From a virus: DNA of 23,913 bases. The translations under genes and the position numbers were made by a program. The notes under the pieces were generated by a model. The model made no database searches and was not told where the DNA came from. It was given only the letters and a program-made list of their open reading frames with translations. The stretch is taken from positions 1 to 23,913 of the IMG/VR virus record IMGVR_UViG_3300009502_000203; one strand, written 5' to 3'. Positions 14,206-21,127 of the stretch are shown here, piece after piece; positions within the stretch are counted from its first letter, which is position 1; each line of letters begins with the position of its first letter.

Positions 14206-14493
14206 TTATTTGCCGAGGCCGGTCTTGCTCGGCTTATCTTCCTTCTCGCCCTTGTCTATCTCTTTGGGATGATCTTCTTTTGCTGGCCTGATCTCATATT
14301 TCTCAGGATATTTCTGTAGGTGCTTGAGAGTGCCCTCATCTGAGATCTCCCAGACAGTCTTTTCGATCTTGTTAAAGACTCTGACTATCTTAACACCTTC
14401 AGAATGACCATAGTGGCCGTGGTTACGTTTGTAGTCGAGAACTTGAGATACTTGGTAGTGTTCAGGAACCGGGCTGACTCCAACGGGCCGCAC
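14206..14493 (-). CDS. Small charged protein, start uncertain
   Basis: The only canonical in-frame start is GTG at 14493, which would overlap the preceding secreted-protein gene by 109 nt. The overlapped part (RPVGVSPVPEHYQVSQVLDY) does not look folded, whereas from about VKIVRVFNKIEKTVWEISDE onward the sequence is protein-like, with GTLKHLQKYPEKYEIRP and a Lys/Glu-rich tail. A GAAGGTG SD-like string lies in the last codons of the upstream gene. Initiation may therefore use a non-standard codon or coupling near 14390. No family was recognised. Confidence 0.45.
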   Translation of the reverse strand: MRPVGVSPVPEHYQVSQVLDYKRNHGHYGHSEGVKIVRVFNKIEKTVWEISDEGTLKHLQKYPEKYEIRPAKEDHPKEIDKGEKEDKPSKTGLGK

Positions 14494-14831
14494 AGGACCG
14501 AGCGGTTGACTATAAGAGGGATTGCCAGGTTGCCTATCTCGGCCCGGAATGCAGGCGGGTTATTTCCGGCCAAGATGTTCAGTTTTGGACTTGTTCCTAC
14601 AGTTGTAGCGTTGATAATCACGAAATACGTGTAGGCGCTATCGTAGGCGATATACTTTGTATTCGTGCTCGTGGGTGCAGCACTCCAATAGGCAGCCGTG
14701 ACATAACTATTCTCACCCGTTAGTGTCCCGGCAGCCGTGAGCGCGGTATCTGTAGCCTGTACCTCTGCCATACCGGCTAGAAGTAAAGCACCGGCTAGCA
14801 AAAAATATAGAATCCTATTCATCTTATCCAC
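14385..14831 (-). CDS. Secreted beta-rich protein inside the head module
   Basis: The product is 148 aa. A classic signal peptide (MDKMNRILYFLLAGALLLAG, MAEVQA) precedes TDTALTAAG. The mature part is beta-rich and Thr/Asn/Ala-rich: GENSYVTAAYWSA, YFVIINATTVGTSPKLNIL, IGNLAIPLIVNRS, LESARFLNTTKYLKFSTTN. This looks like a cell-surface or virion decoration jelly-roll-type domain. It lies just after the capsid gene, where decoration or fibre genes often sit, but an exported virion protein is unusual. The stop overlaps the 5' end of the next gene. No family was recognised. Confidence 0.6.
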   Translation of the reverse strand: MDKMNRILYFLLAGALLLAGMAEVQATDTALTAAGTLTGENSYVTAAYWSAAPTSTNTKYIAYDSAYTYFVIINATTVGTSPKLNILAGNNPPAFRAEIGNLAIPLIVNRSVLCGPLESARFLNTTKYLKFSTTNVTTATMVILKVLR

Positions 14832-14835
14832 CTCT

Positions 14836-15705
14836 TTAGCTGAAGTTGCAGGTCATAACGCCCAAGCATGCCGGCTTCACTACTTTTCTGCCGAACACGT
14901 ACTCCCCATCTACCTTTCTGGCATACTGCTTTTCCATAGTCATGATACGAGTATCTTCTACCTGAGATGCGAAGGTTATGGCCTGCTTGGTGCCGAACAG
15001 GATCTTGTTCAATGTTCCGTTGGTGTTAGGCACGTTGTTGGATACCAGTAGCTCAAATCCTCCGATGCGGCCAATCGAGCCGTTTAAGATTGCCGGAGTT
15101 GCCACAGTTGGCGCGCTGGAACCCTGATCGTGCAGGTCGTTTACAATCAGTGCCTCCATCTCAGGAGGTATGATCATCCACTTGGGCATGGCTGCCGGCA
15201 CTTTGGACTTTTTGAGCTTGGTTCCGCAGTCCGTGATTAACTTGAATATGTTGGAAGGATCGGCCTTCGTTACATTAGGAGTCTTGGGTGCTGCGTCCGT
15301 GCCCACCAGATTAGAGGCACTGGCATCGACATAAGAAGAAGCCACAGCCAAATCTACTGCATCAGCCACAGCATAAGCTGCCTCTATGTTGACCTCATCC
15401 ATTAGGTTAATTAGGGTCTGCTCTTCATCTTTCTTGGGGATCTTGAAGTTGTAACCCTTATGAAAATCGATCACAAGATGGGTATCTGTATCCGCAATGA
15501 TTTCAGGGTCGGGCATGTCGACATTATCAGTTACATCGAATACAGTAACTCCGCCGATGCCGGTTAGGCGCACACTCTTAGCGTACTTTACTGATCCCTC
15601 ATAATTGCGATTAATCACGCCTTCCTGGGCAAAAACTAATACAGATTGTAGCTGGTGTTGAACTTCCAGCGCGACTCTTTCTTCTTTAAACGCTTCATAA
15701 GCCAA
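14836..15705 (-). CDS. Major capsid protein (HK97 fold, P22 coat/N4-gp56-like)
   Basis: The product is 289 aa, a normal length for a capsid subunit. The N-terminus (AYEAFKEERVALEVQHQL) and YAKSVRLTGIGGVTVFDVTD, DFHKGYNFKIPKKDEEQ, the long helix LMDEVNIEAAYAVADAVDL, KAD..NIF.LITDCGTKLKK, P...MIIPPEMEALIVND, IGRIGGFELLVSNNVPN and ILFGTKQAITFASQVEDTRI follow the order of HK97-fold coat proteins. The start is TTG at 15703-15705, preceded by GAGGTGGTAC with optimal spacing; no in-frame ATG is nearby. It follows scaffold and precedes connector genes. The family call is from recognition of pattern and context. Confidence 0.8.
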   Translation of the reverse strand: MAYEAFKEERVALEVQHQLQSVLVFAQEGVINRNYEGSVKYAKSVRLTGIGGVTVFDVTDNVDMPDPEIIADTDTHLVIDFHKGYNFKIPKKDEEQTLINLMDEVNIEAAYAVADAVDLAVASSYVDASASNLVGTDAAPKTPNVTKADPSNIFKLITDCGTKLKKSKVPAAMPKWMIIPPEMEALIVNDLHDQGSSAPTVATPAILNGSIGRIGGFELLVSNNVPNTNGTLNKILFGTKQAITFASQVEDTRIMTMEKQYARKVDGEYVFGRKVVKPACLGVMTCNFS

Positions 15706-15714
15706 AGTACCACC

Positions 15715-16323
15715 TCATTCTCTTACTCGTCCTTCTGCTTCTGCTCGCTTAATATCGGCTAGCACTTCCGCAGTTATGGTTCCAGTCTTGCGAAGTTCCC
15801 GGACCTTTGCCGCAGTCCAAATTGTCTTTCCCTGCTGGTCTCCATTCTGCAATCCCTGGTTCCCAGCTCCGTGTGCATTTCCTCCACCTCCTTGTGCAGC
15901 CCCGTTACCCTGCTGGCCTTGCTGTTGCTGTCCTTCCTGGGGCAGCATTTTGGCCAGAGCCAGGGCTTCAAGGCTGGCGTTGATCTCAGTAGGGGTCGTT
16001 CCGGCAATGTTCAGGAATTGCAGCAGTACCGGGATCTGACCCGATGGAACATTGCGCTGCATGAGGGCCTTCATCTTGGCCAGTTCCAGGTCAGCACCCT
16101 TTAGCGTCTCGCCCTTCGGCTCCTCTTTCGGCTTCTTGCCGGCTGCCAGGAGAGCCTTTGCTTCTGCTAGCGGCATTCCGAGCGCAGTTTCGAGGTCTGC
16201 TAAACTCATGTTATCCTCTTTTTGCTGATTCCCTTCTGGACCAGCTCCTTGGCCCTGGTCTACCTGGCCCTCTTCTTGACCCTGGTCTACCTGGCCGTCT
16301 CCTGCGTTTTCTTCATTTTCCAT
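15715..16323 (-). CDS. Capsid scaffolding protein
   Basis: The product is 202 aa and very low in complexity: an acidic Gln/Gly-rich N-terminus (DGQVDQGQEEGQVDQGQG), a helical core (DLETALGMPLAEAKALLAAG, LELAKMKALMQRN, ASLEALALAKML), a Gln/Gly/Asn-rich linker, and a basic C-terminal helix (KVRELRKTGTITAEVLADIK). The C-terminal positive hook is typical of scaffolding proteins that bind the coat. Located between minor capsid and major capsid genes, as in many tailed viruses. An internal promoter may lie upstream of this gene at 16391-16400. Confidence 0.75.
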   Translation of the reverse strand: MENEENAGDGQVDQGQEEGQVDQGQGAGPEGNQQKEDNMSLADLETALGMPLAEAKALLAAGKKPKEEPKGETLKGADLELAKMKALMQRNVPSGQIPVLLQFLNIAGTTPTEINASLEALALAKMLPQEGQQQQGQQGNGAAQGGGGNAHGAGNQGLQNGDQQGKTIWTAAKVRELRKTGTITAEVLADIKRAEAEGRVRE

Positions 16324-16370
16324 TGGATTTTCTCCGTTCCTAACTTGTCGTATTCACTGTCTTTACTAAC

Positions 16371-16400
16371 GAAAAAAAATAGAATTTATGATTTTAAAAA
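16371..16400 (-). promoter_or_regulatory. Internal promoter with T-tract upstream of scaffold-capsid genes
   Basis: The sense strand has TTTTTAAAAT (16391-16400), a TATA-like element, followed by a run of eight T (16372-16379). The combination could end upstream transcripts and restart transcription for scaffold and capsid, which need high dosage. Scaffold ATG at 16323 has a GGAG SD. Confidence 0.35.
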
Positions 16401-16406
16401 TGAGGC

Positions 16407-16718
16407 TTATAAGATCTGTATGTTGTGGATGCAACCGGGGTGAAATAGGCCCTCCTCTCTTGCTTCTTCAATCGAGGGAAAGCCCGGCACATCCCCAGTC
16501 AAGCTCACCACCTGGCCGGCCCATTTCAGGCATACTGAGCAGGTGTTTCCTGAGTGTCCTTCTGTGATCCTGCACAATGTCATCCTTGCCTCTACCATGC
16601 CGTTTAGGTTGCCTTGCCGGAAGCTCTGGATAGTGGCCTCTGGCCCCAGGAGAGAGGCATAGCGGCCCATGTCCCACTTGTTGCCGGTCTTATCTACGAA
16701 TCCTGTTAGCTCGTCCAT
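16407..16718 (-). CDS. Minor capsid protein, C-terminal half (Mu F-like/Phage_min_cap2-type domain)
   Basis: The product is 103 aa: GFVDKTGNKWDMGRYASLL, a central helix ending GNLNGMVEARMTLCRITEGH, then CSVCLKWAGQVVSLTG, and EEGLFHPGCIHN. The C..C..wegkv.s...g.....GLFHPnCrH pattern is the hallmark of the C-terminal domain of phage minor head/portal-associated proteins. It is a separate reading frame from the preceding gene, which supplies the N-terminal half; the two overlap by 13 nt. An AGGGAGG SD lies 5 nt before this ATG, so it may be independently translated. The sequence upstream of the ATG in this frame continues GRTREAH. Confidence 0.7.
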   Translation of the reverse strand: MDELTGFVDKTGNKWDMGRYASLLGPEATIQSFRQGNLNGMVEARMTLCRITEGHSGNTCSVCLKWAGQVVSLTGDVPGFPSIEEAREEGLFHPGCIHNIQIL

Positions 16719-17146
16719 GTGGGCCTCCCTGGTGCGGCCTTTTGCATAGCTGCTTTTAGGTGTGCAAGATTGTGCTGCTTGATCATATCATCAATCTGCC
16801 TGCCTACTACATCCACCACACCGGCCAGCCTGGAAAATGTACTCTGAGCCAGAACATCCATCGTTTGCAGGTGCAGCGGGCTTAATGATGTTGGGTCTAA
16901 ATTGCCCCGGGCTGCTCTCAGGCCGGCCAAATAACAGTCAGGTATGGCCTCCTCGACCCACTGCCGGGAGCCCGCCAGCAGTTCTGCTCTTATCTGCTTG
17001 ATTCGTGCTACTCTCAAATCATCTGGTCCGATGATAGACGATTGCAAAAGAATGCAATTGCATTCTCTCAGTAGCTCTCGTTCTGCATCCTCGAATAGCT
17101 TAATGAGACGTTGGGCCTGGGGGCTGGTGGGGGGAAACTCAGGCAT
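16706..17146 (-). CDS. Minor capsid protein, N-terminal half
   Basis: The product is 146 aa and helical: AQRLIKLFEDAERELLREC, VARIKQIRAELLAGSRQWV, EEAIPDCYLAGLRAARGN, LHLQTMDVLAQSTFSRLAG and VVDVVGRQIDDMIKQHNLAH. This is the N-terminal helical part of the Phage_min_cap2/SPP1 gp7-like minor head protein. The normal protein of about 300-400 aa continues into the domain encoded by the adjacent frame (16407-16718). This frame ends at AAPGRPTWTS after which the other frame takes over. The ATG overlaps the portal gene by 8 nt. Either the gene is genuinely split or one base was lost or gained; see finding. Confidence 0.65.
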   Translation of the reverse strand: MPEFPPTSPQAQRLIKLFEDAERELLRECNCILLQSSIIGPDDLRVARIKQIRAELLAGSRQWVEEAIPDCYLAGLRAARGNLDPTSLSPLHLQTMDVLAQSTFSRLAGVVDVVGRQIDDMIKQHNLAHLKAAMQKAAPGRPTWTS

Positions 17147-18545
17147 TCTGCTCCACAGGCTGGACGGGCAGGACTGGTTGCAGCTTGATAATTGGCTCTG
17201 CCGGTGCTATCCTCTGTTGTGCACCCCGGATTCGTTCAAGCTCCTGGTTAAAGGCGTCAGATCCTTCTTTAAATCCCTGTAGCTCCAACTTGCGCTCTAA
17301 TGAGAGTGCCCCAAGCGAATCCCAGATCTGGGCTGCTGTAGCAGTTTCGATCTGATCTACCGGCAGGCCGTCTTTCAGGATGACGCTGATATTACTAATC
17401 TCGATTACAGGAGGATGCAACTGAGACCAGAGGTTCAGGACTTTTGGTATTGCCTTTTCCATGGCCCTGGCGTGCTTGTCCACCTGAGACATAGTTGGAA
17501 TGAGGCGGAAGCGCAAGGCTGTTCCGGATTCGGCTGTACCTGCATCTTTGCCAGCCAGTAGAACTCGGCTGAGTTGGAGCATCTGAAGTAATTGGTCCAT
17601 CTTTTGATCTATGGCAGCCTCAACATGGCCGAGCTGGGCGTCCCAGACCATGAGAGAAGGCGGTACGTCCCCCGGCATTGTAAATATGGGCTCCCCTGGT
17701 CGATAGACCCACTCTCCTAATCCGTGATCGAATACCTGGGCACTGTCCGGTATTACAGGAGTGGGTGCTGTGAAATTGCTCTGTACCGCGTCACGCTCAG
17801 AAAATGAGATTTCCAAAGACTCGATCAGAGAGAGGACCGATGGCTTGTAGTCCGAGCGCCCATAATATCGCTCGCTTGATAGCGCATTCTGAACATGGAC
17901 AATTAAGGTATCATCCACATCTGTTTTCTGGACCCCATTTTCTTCTATGACAATATCTGCGAAGGCAGGGAAGCTGTTGAGCACCAGAGGGCCACTTAGC
18001 TTTCCTCCCCTCAACTCAAATAATAGGTGCTGAATCTGACCCTTGCTGTGGATCGTGAACTTGATATATTCCAGCTCTTTGCCTTCGTCGTTCTTCTGCT
18101 TGAACTTGGCAAAGATCACAAAATGAGTTATGTGCTGAAGATATACCGGCGAGACCACCAGATACATGTTTTCGGGATTGATGATATAAATCCCCTGGTT
18201 AGTGACTTCATAAGCCGCATGACCGTATCTACTGGCATCGATTACTACTTGCGAGTCTGGCCGATCCGGGATAACTTTCATAGGAGTCTTGATTTCGATA
18301 GGCTTACCAAAGCAGAGGTTCAAATATGTGGTTGTGGCCAATTGTGCCCAGTCCAGGATGATCTTTGGCTTATGCTGCCTCTCTGCCGTGTCGGCCAGGT
18401 AAGCTGCATACCGAGGGAAAATGCTATCGTGCAGGCCGTTATAGATCTGCCTCATGAGCACATGCTCAGCTATGCGGTTGGCCTCATCTTCGTCTTTAGG
18501 CGGCCACTGTCCCCCATCTATCAGAAAGTCCAGGTTATTTAGCAT
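17139..18545 (-). CDS. Portal protein (SPP1 gp6-like)
   Basis: The product is 468 aa, normal for a portal. Features include RIAEHVLMRQIYNGLHDSIF, HKPKIILDWAQLATTTYLNL, FGKP, NPENMYLVVSP, KFKQKNDEGKELEYIKFTI, and a long C-terminal helical region with SVLSLIESLEISFSERDAV, GTALRFRLIPTMSQVDKHARA and KAIPKVLNLWSQLHP. That arrangement matches Gp6-type portals, the dodecameric DNA-entry channel at a capsid vertex. It overlaps the zinc-ribbon gene upstream (11 nt) and the minor capsid gene downstream (8 nt), as is typical for these operons. Confidence 0.85.
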   Translation of the reverse strand: MLNNLDFLIDGGQWPPKDEDEANRIAEHVLMRQIYNGLHDSIFPRYAAYLADTAERQHKPKIILDWAQLATTTYLNLCFGKPIEIKTPMKVIPDRPDSQVVIDASRYGHAAYEVTNQGIYIINPENMYLVVSPVYLQHITHFVIFAKFKQKNDEGKELEYIKFTIHSKGQIQHLLFELRGGKLSGPLVLNSFPAFADIVIEENGVQKTDVDDTLIVHVQNALSSERYYGRSDYKPSVLSLIESLEISFSERDAVQSNFTAPTPVIPDSAQVFDHGLGEWVYRPGEPIFTMPGDVPPSLMVWDAQLGHVEAAIDQKMDQLLQMLQLSRVLLAGKDAGTAESGTALRFRLIPTMSQVDKHARAMEKAIPKVLNLWSQLHPPVIEISNISVILKDGLPVDQIETATAAQIWDSLGALSLERKLELQGFKEGSDAFNQELERIRGAQQRIAPAEPIIKLQPVLPVQPVEQNA

Positions 18546-18759
18546 CTGGTATCTTCCCTGCCTCTTCGATTATCTCTTGGTCATTCTTTTTTATGTCACC
18601 GTAACACTTTTGGCAGCTTAGGCGATCTGTTAAAATCGTGCTGCCGAGCTTGTTTGGCGTCACACCGGGCAGATAAGGTACTACCGGCGTGAACTCAACA
18701 ATTTTAACTGGCACAGGTAACTCTTTTCCTATATCACCCCCACAAAATAAGCACTTCAA
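18535..18759 (-). CDS. Small zinc-ribbon protein between terminase and portal
   Basis: The product is 74 aa from TTG 18757-18759, which abuts the stop of the terminase nuclease gene and has AGGAGG about 10 nt upstream. It holds two CxxC knuckles, CLFCGGD near the N-terminus and CQKCYGD near residue 50, separated by a Pro-rich beta segment (LPVPVKIVEFTPVVPYLPG). The pair should bind one zinc ion. No family was recognised. The position suggests a DNA-packaging or head-assembly accessory. Confidence 0.6.
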   Translation of the reverse strand: MKCLFCGGDIGKELPVPVKIVEFTPVVPYLPGVTPNKLGSTILTDRLSCQKCYGDIKKNDQEIIEEAGKIPDAK

Positions 18760-19431
18760 TTATCTTTTCCTCCTATCGTTTTTGTCTACTGTTCTCCTGT
18801 GCCTGCGAGAATACCTGTATTCTCCGTACCAGGCAGATAGAGCCAGGCACAAAACCAGGTCGTCATGTTCAGATTCCCGCCATGCTGAATAAGAATCATG
18901 GCCACTGGCGTTTATCTTGAGCTTGAGGTTGGTTAATTCTCCTTTCAGTGGCTCGGCTAGTGGCAATGCCTCCGCTACCTTAATTCGCTGTGACTGGTAG
19001 ATAGCCAGCAGGGCAAAGACCAGATCCCTTTTTGGTACATGGTAGCCCCCAATTACACGAGAGGGCGTATGGCCTGCTGTGATGGTAATTTCTATGACTT
19101 CCTTGTTTAGCGCAATCAGGCCGCTAGTGTCAGGTTTCATGAGTTTGGGATTGAACATATCACAAACCGGAGCCCCTACCCCAGTTTTATCAATGATTAG
19201 CAGGGGCGGTTCGCTGGCTTGCAGTTCCGGCTTTTTCAATAGTGCCTCGACCTTATCCACAATCAGGGGGTAAGGCATCCCTCGCACTCGTTCTAAGTAA
19301 GGTAGTTCATACTCGAATCTGTGCCTCGACTCCACAAATTTCTGATGCAAAATCCCCAAAGCTGTGTAGTCGTTGGCCTGGCCCAAATCCAGGCCGACTA
19401 AATAGCGATGCTCTTCTTTAGGCGATTGCAA
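18760..19431 (-). CDS. Terminase large subunit, nuclease part (RNase H-like)
   Basis: From TTG 19429-19431 the product is 223 aa (MQSPKEEHRYLVGLDLGQAN). I chose this TTG because GGAGGT lies about 8 nt upstream; an in-frame TTG at 19464 gives 234 aa but has no SD. Catalytic features of the terminase nuclease are visible: GLDLGQANDY (first Asp), PPLLIIDKTGVG (second Asp) and SEHDDLVLCLALSAWYG (final Asp pair). The ATPase part is in a different frame upstream, overlapping by 14 nt. In other head-tail viruses both are on one polypeptide. It cleaves concatemeric DNA during packaging. Confidence 0.75.
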   Translation of the reverse strand: MQSPKEEHRYLVGLDLGQANDYTALGILHQKFVESRHRFEYELPYLERVRGMPYPLIVDKVEALLKKPELQASEPPLLIIDKTGVGAPVCDMFNPKLMKPDTSGLIALNKEVIEITITAGHTPSRVIGGYHVPKRDLVFALLAIYQSQRIKVAEALPLAEPLKGELTNLKLKINASGHDSYSAWRESEHDDLVLCLALSAWYGEYRYSRRHRRTVDKNDRRKR

Positions 19432-20227
19432 GAACTTGTACCTCCGAAGTAAACGCTTGTGCAACTATATCGTAACTGAAGAGCTGGCTATCCGTATCTG
19501 TAAACTGGTTGAAATATTCCTGTTTCCAGAACAGCTCGGGCATGCCATCGTCAAGCTCCTGCTGCAAGAACTCCCTGGAGATCCTGGGGCATTGGTGGGC
19601 ACTAATCTCGTACTTCTCCCAGCCTTTAGCTGTGGTCCAGGTGTCATGGAAATGGCCCCTCTTTCCAAAGGGCGTGGACATCATTATATACCGGCCACCT
19701 GAGACCGCCAACATGGGCGAGACTGAGCGTTTTAGGAGGTCATCCACCCAGGCCGCCTCGTCCTCCAGGAGGAGAGTTACGGCAGATTTACCGCGGGAGG
19801 TCTTAGCGGACCCTGGCCGAGCAATGAATCTGTTTCCATTGGCGAATTTGACGGCAAGCTTGGTGTCCGTATCCAGGTACTCGCTGGTCAGCTCCACTGC
19901 CTGGCGGAACTCGTCAAACTTCATCATTAGCTCGCCGGACTGGTCTTGAGAGGGAGCGATGGCCATTCCAAAAGACGGGCGCCTGTAAATGGACTCATGC
20001 AGGCCCAGGGCGGCGCAGATGGTGCTTTTCCCGCTTTGTCGGGAGCAGTTGAGGATAATGCGCTTTGCTCTGGACTGCAAAAGGTTAGCCTGCCAGGGGT
20101 CCGGTTTGATTCCCAGAACCTCCTTAATCCAGATGGCAGGATCGAGAGCATAAAGCAGGTCATCGCTATTTTTCCATTTTATCCTGTGTACCTGCTTGCC
20201 GCTCTTTCTCCTGCGCTTGAACGTCAT
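19418..20227 (-). CDS. Terminase large subunit, ATPase part
   Basis: The product is 269 aa. Walker A at about residues 61-69 (CSRQSGKST), preceded by the adenine-binding P.PWQ motif (KPDPWQANLL), then a Walker B block AVTLLLEDEAAWVDD and a coupling motif MMSTPFGKRGHFHD. The arginine-rich N-terminus (TFKRRRKSGKQVHRIKWK) follows the terS stop with an ATGA overlap. The frame ends with SYDIVAQAFTSEVQ, which normally leads into the nuclease domain; here the nuclease is read from the next frame. It powers DNA translocation into the head. Length of the two halves together, about 490 aa, is normal for TerL. Confidence 0.8.
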   Translation of the reverse strand: MTFKRRRKSGKQVHRIKWKNSDDLLYALDPAIWIKEVLGIKPDPWQANLLQSRAKRIILNCSRQSGKSTICAALGLHESIYRRPSFGMAIAPSQDQSGELMMKFDEFRQAVELTSEYLDTDTKLAVKFANGNRFIARPGSAKTSRGKSAVTLLLEDEAAWVDDLLKRSVSPMLAVSGGRYIMMSTPFGKRGHFHDTWTTAKGWEKYEISAHQCPRISREFLQQELDDGMPELFWKQEYFNQFTDTDSQLFSYDIVAQAFTSEVQVLAIA

Positions 20228-20775
20228 CCTCTGAGGTCCTTCAGAGCCTCAATGATCTTCTTTTGCACCTCTGGGTGGTCTTCAACTGCTTTCAGGATCG
20301 CTACTCTGGCATCCTCCCAGTCAGACATAGCCTGAGCAATAATTCCTTCTGCATCGTCCCCTGAAAGCTCCATCTCCAGTTTTGCTGCTTGAAAGAGTAT
20401 GTTCATCCCAGTTGGCCAGTAAACCGAGGCCGACCCCAGGGTTAAGGTGTGCTCGGACCCATCCGAGACCAGGAATTTATCACCTATATTCACTTCAAGG
20501 AGCTGCTTAGCTCTCTTCAGTCCCAGGTGCAGCACATCCAGAGTCTTTACCACTTCTTCGACTGCCTGGCCTCTGGCCTCTTCATGCTTCTGGGCCCTGA
20601 TATCTTTGGCATCCTTCACCAGTCCTTTTAATCCCCAGACCGCCACCTTGTAACGGTTGATTGTCGAGTAGAGGTTAGGGTTCCCTAGTTCCCTAGCTAT
20701 CGCCCTGGGACTTTTCTTGTCAGCAAATCCTTTCTCGATCAGGTCGATAAAAGGAGCCAGGGATTCGAATGCCAT
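20224..20775 (-). CDS. Terminase small subunit
   Basis: The product is 183 aa from ATG 20773-20775. An earlier in-frame TTG at 20844 would add 23 residues that are encoded entirely by TGATGCAA repeats, so I reject it. Residues 1-45 carry a helix-turn-helix (LIEKGFADKKSPRAIARELG, NPNLYSTINRYK), followed by a long coiled-coil/oligomerisation region (AVEEVVKTLDVLHLGLKRAK) and a C-terminal acidic helix. TerS recognises the packaging site and activates TerL. The stop overlaps the TerL ATG (ATGA). The repeats just upstream are candidate recognition sites. Confidence 0.75.
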   Translation of the reverse strand: MAFESLAPFIDLIEKGFADKKSPRAIARELGNPNLYSTINRYKVAVWGLKGLVKDAKDIRAQKHEEARGQAVEEVVKTLDVLHLGLKRAKQLLEVNIGDKFLVSDGSEHTLTLGSASVYWPTGMNILFQAAKLEMELSGDDAEGIIAQAMSDWEDARVAILKAVEDHPEVQKKIIEALKDLRG

Positions 20776-20793
20776 AGATATGTCCTTAGGTAG

Positions 20794-20906
20794 TGATGCA
20801 AAGAAATTCGTGATGCAGGACTGTAGTGATGCAAACTGATGCAAAGCAATTCGTGTGGCTGTGACACAATTTAGTATTCTGATTCACTGGTGCAAAATGA
20901 TGCAAG
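20794..20906. repeat. TGATGCAA repeat cluster upstream of terS
   Basis: Plus-strand copies of TGATGCA begin at 20794, 20811, 20827, 20837 and 20898, with TGGTGCAAA at 20888. The pairs 20827/20837 and 20888/20898 are exactly 10 bp apart. A longer 19-bp repeat, TGATGCAAAG-AATTCGTG with one variable base, occurs at 20794 and 20837. This is a likely protein-binding array, either the terS operator or a packaging site. Confidence 0.8.
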
Positions 20907-20907
20907 G

Positions 20908-21048
20908 TTAAGGCTTGCCCGTTTTAGAGGCTTCCCTTAAAATGTGCTGCTCAAGATGGATCAGGAAGTTGATGAGCTTGCGGATTGCTTTTACTCGCCA
21001 TGCTGTCGTAGCTGGCACCTTTGCACTCGTCTTGCAATCCGTTTGCAT
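20908..21048 (-). CDS. Small basic helical protein (46 aa)
   Basis: ATG at 21046-21048 to TAA at 20908-20910. The product reads MQTDCKTSAKVPATTAWRVK then AIRKLINFLIHLEQHILREA and SKTGKP, which is a convincing amphipathic helix with a basic face. A GTG (VPATTAWRVK) is an alternative start. It lies between the two TGATGCAA clusters, with the ATG itself inside a repeat unit, so it may be autoregulated or could encode a small DNA-binding or packaging cofactor. No family was recognised. It is short and could be spurious. Confidence 0.4.
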   Translation of the reverse strand: MQTDCKTSAKVPATTAWRVKAIRKLINFLIHLEQHILREASKTGKP

Positions 21049-21078
21049 GCTTGCATCACTCTGCATCAATTTGCATCA
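21032..21078. repeat. TGATGCAA repeat cluster in opposite orientation
   Basis: On the plus strand TTGCATCA (21051), CTGCATCA (21061) and TTGCATCA (21071) repeat at exactly 10-bp intervals; weaker partial units lie at 21032 and 21042. The orientation is opposite to that of the 20794-20906 cluster, so the two form a large inverted arrangement around the 46-aa ORF. Confidence 0.8.
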
Positions 21079-21127
21079 TAGCTCGACATTTACATCAGCC
21101 GGAACGGACTTTTCATGAAGAGATGTC

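Noticed and set aside
14385-14390. TAG at the end of the secreted protein as a pyrrolysine codon
   Set aside because: The frame after TAG is not protein-like, so it is an ordinary stop.
20776-20844. N-terminal extension of TerS from a TTG
   Set aside because: Those 23 codons consist of the TGATGCAA repeats; ATG 20775 is a better start.
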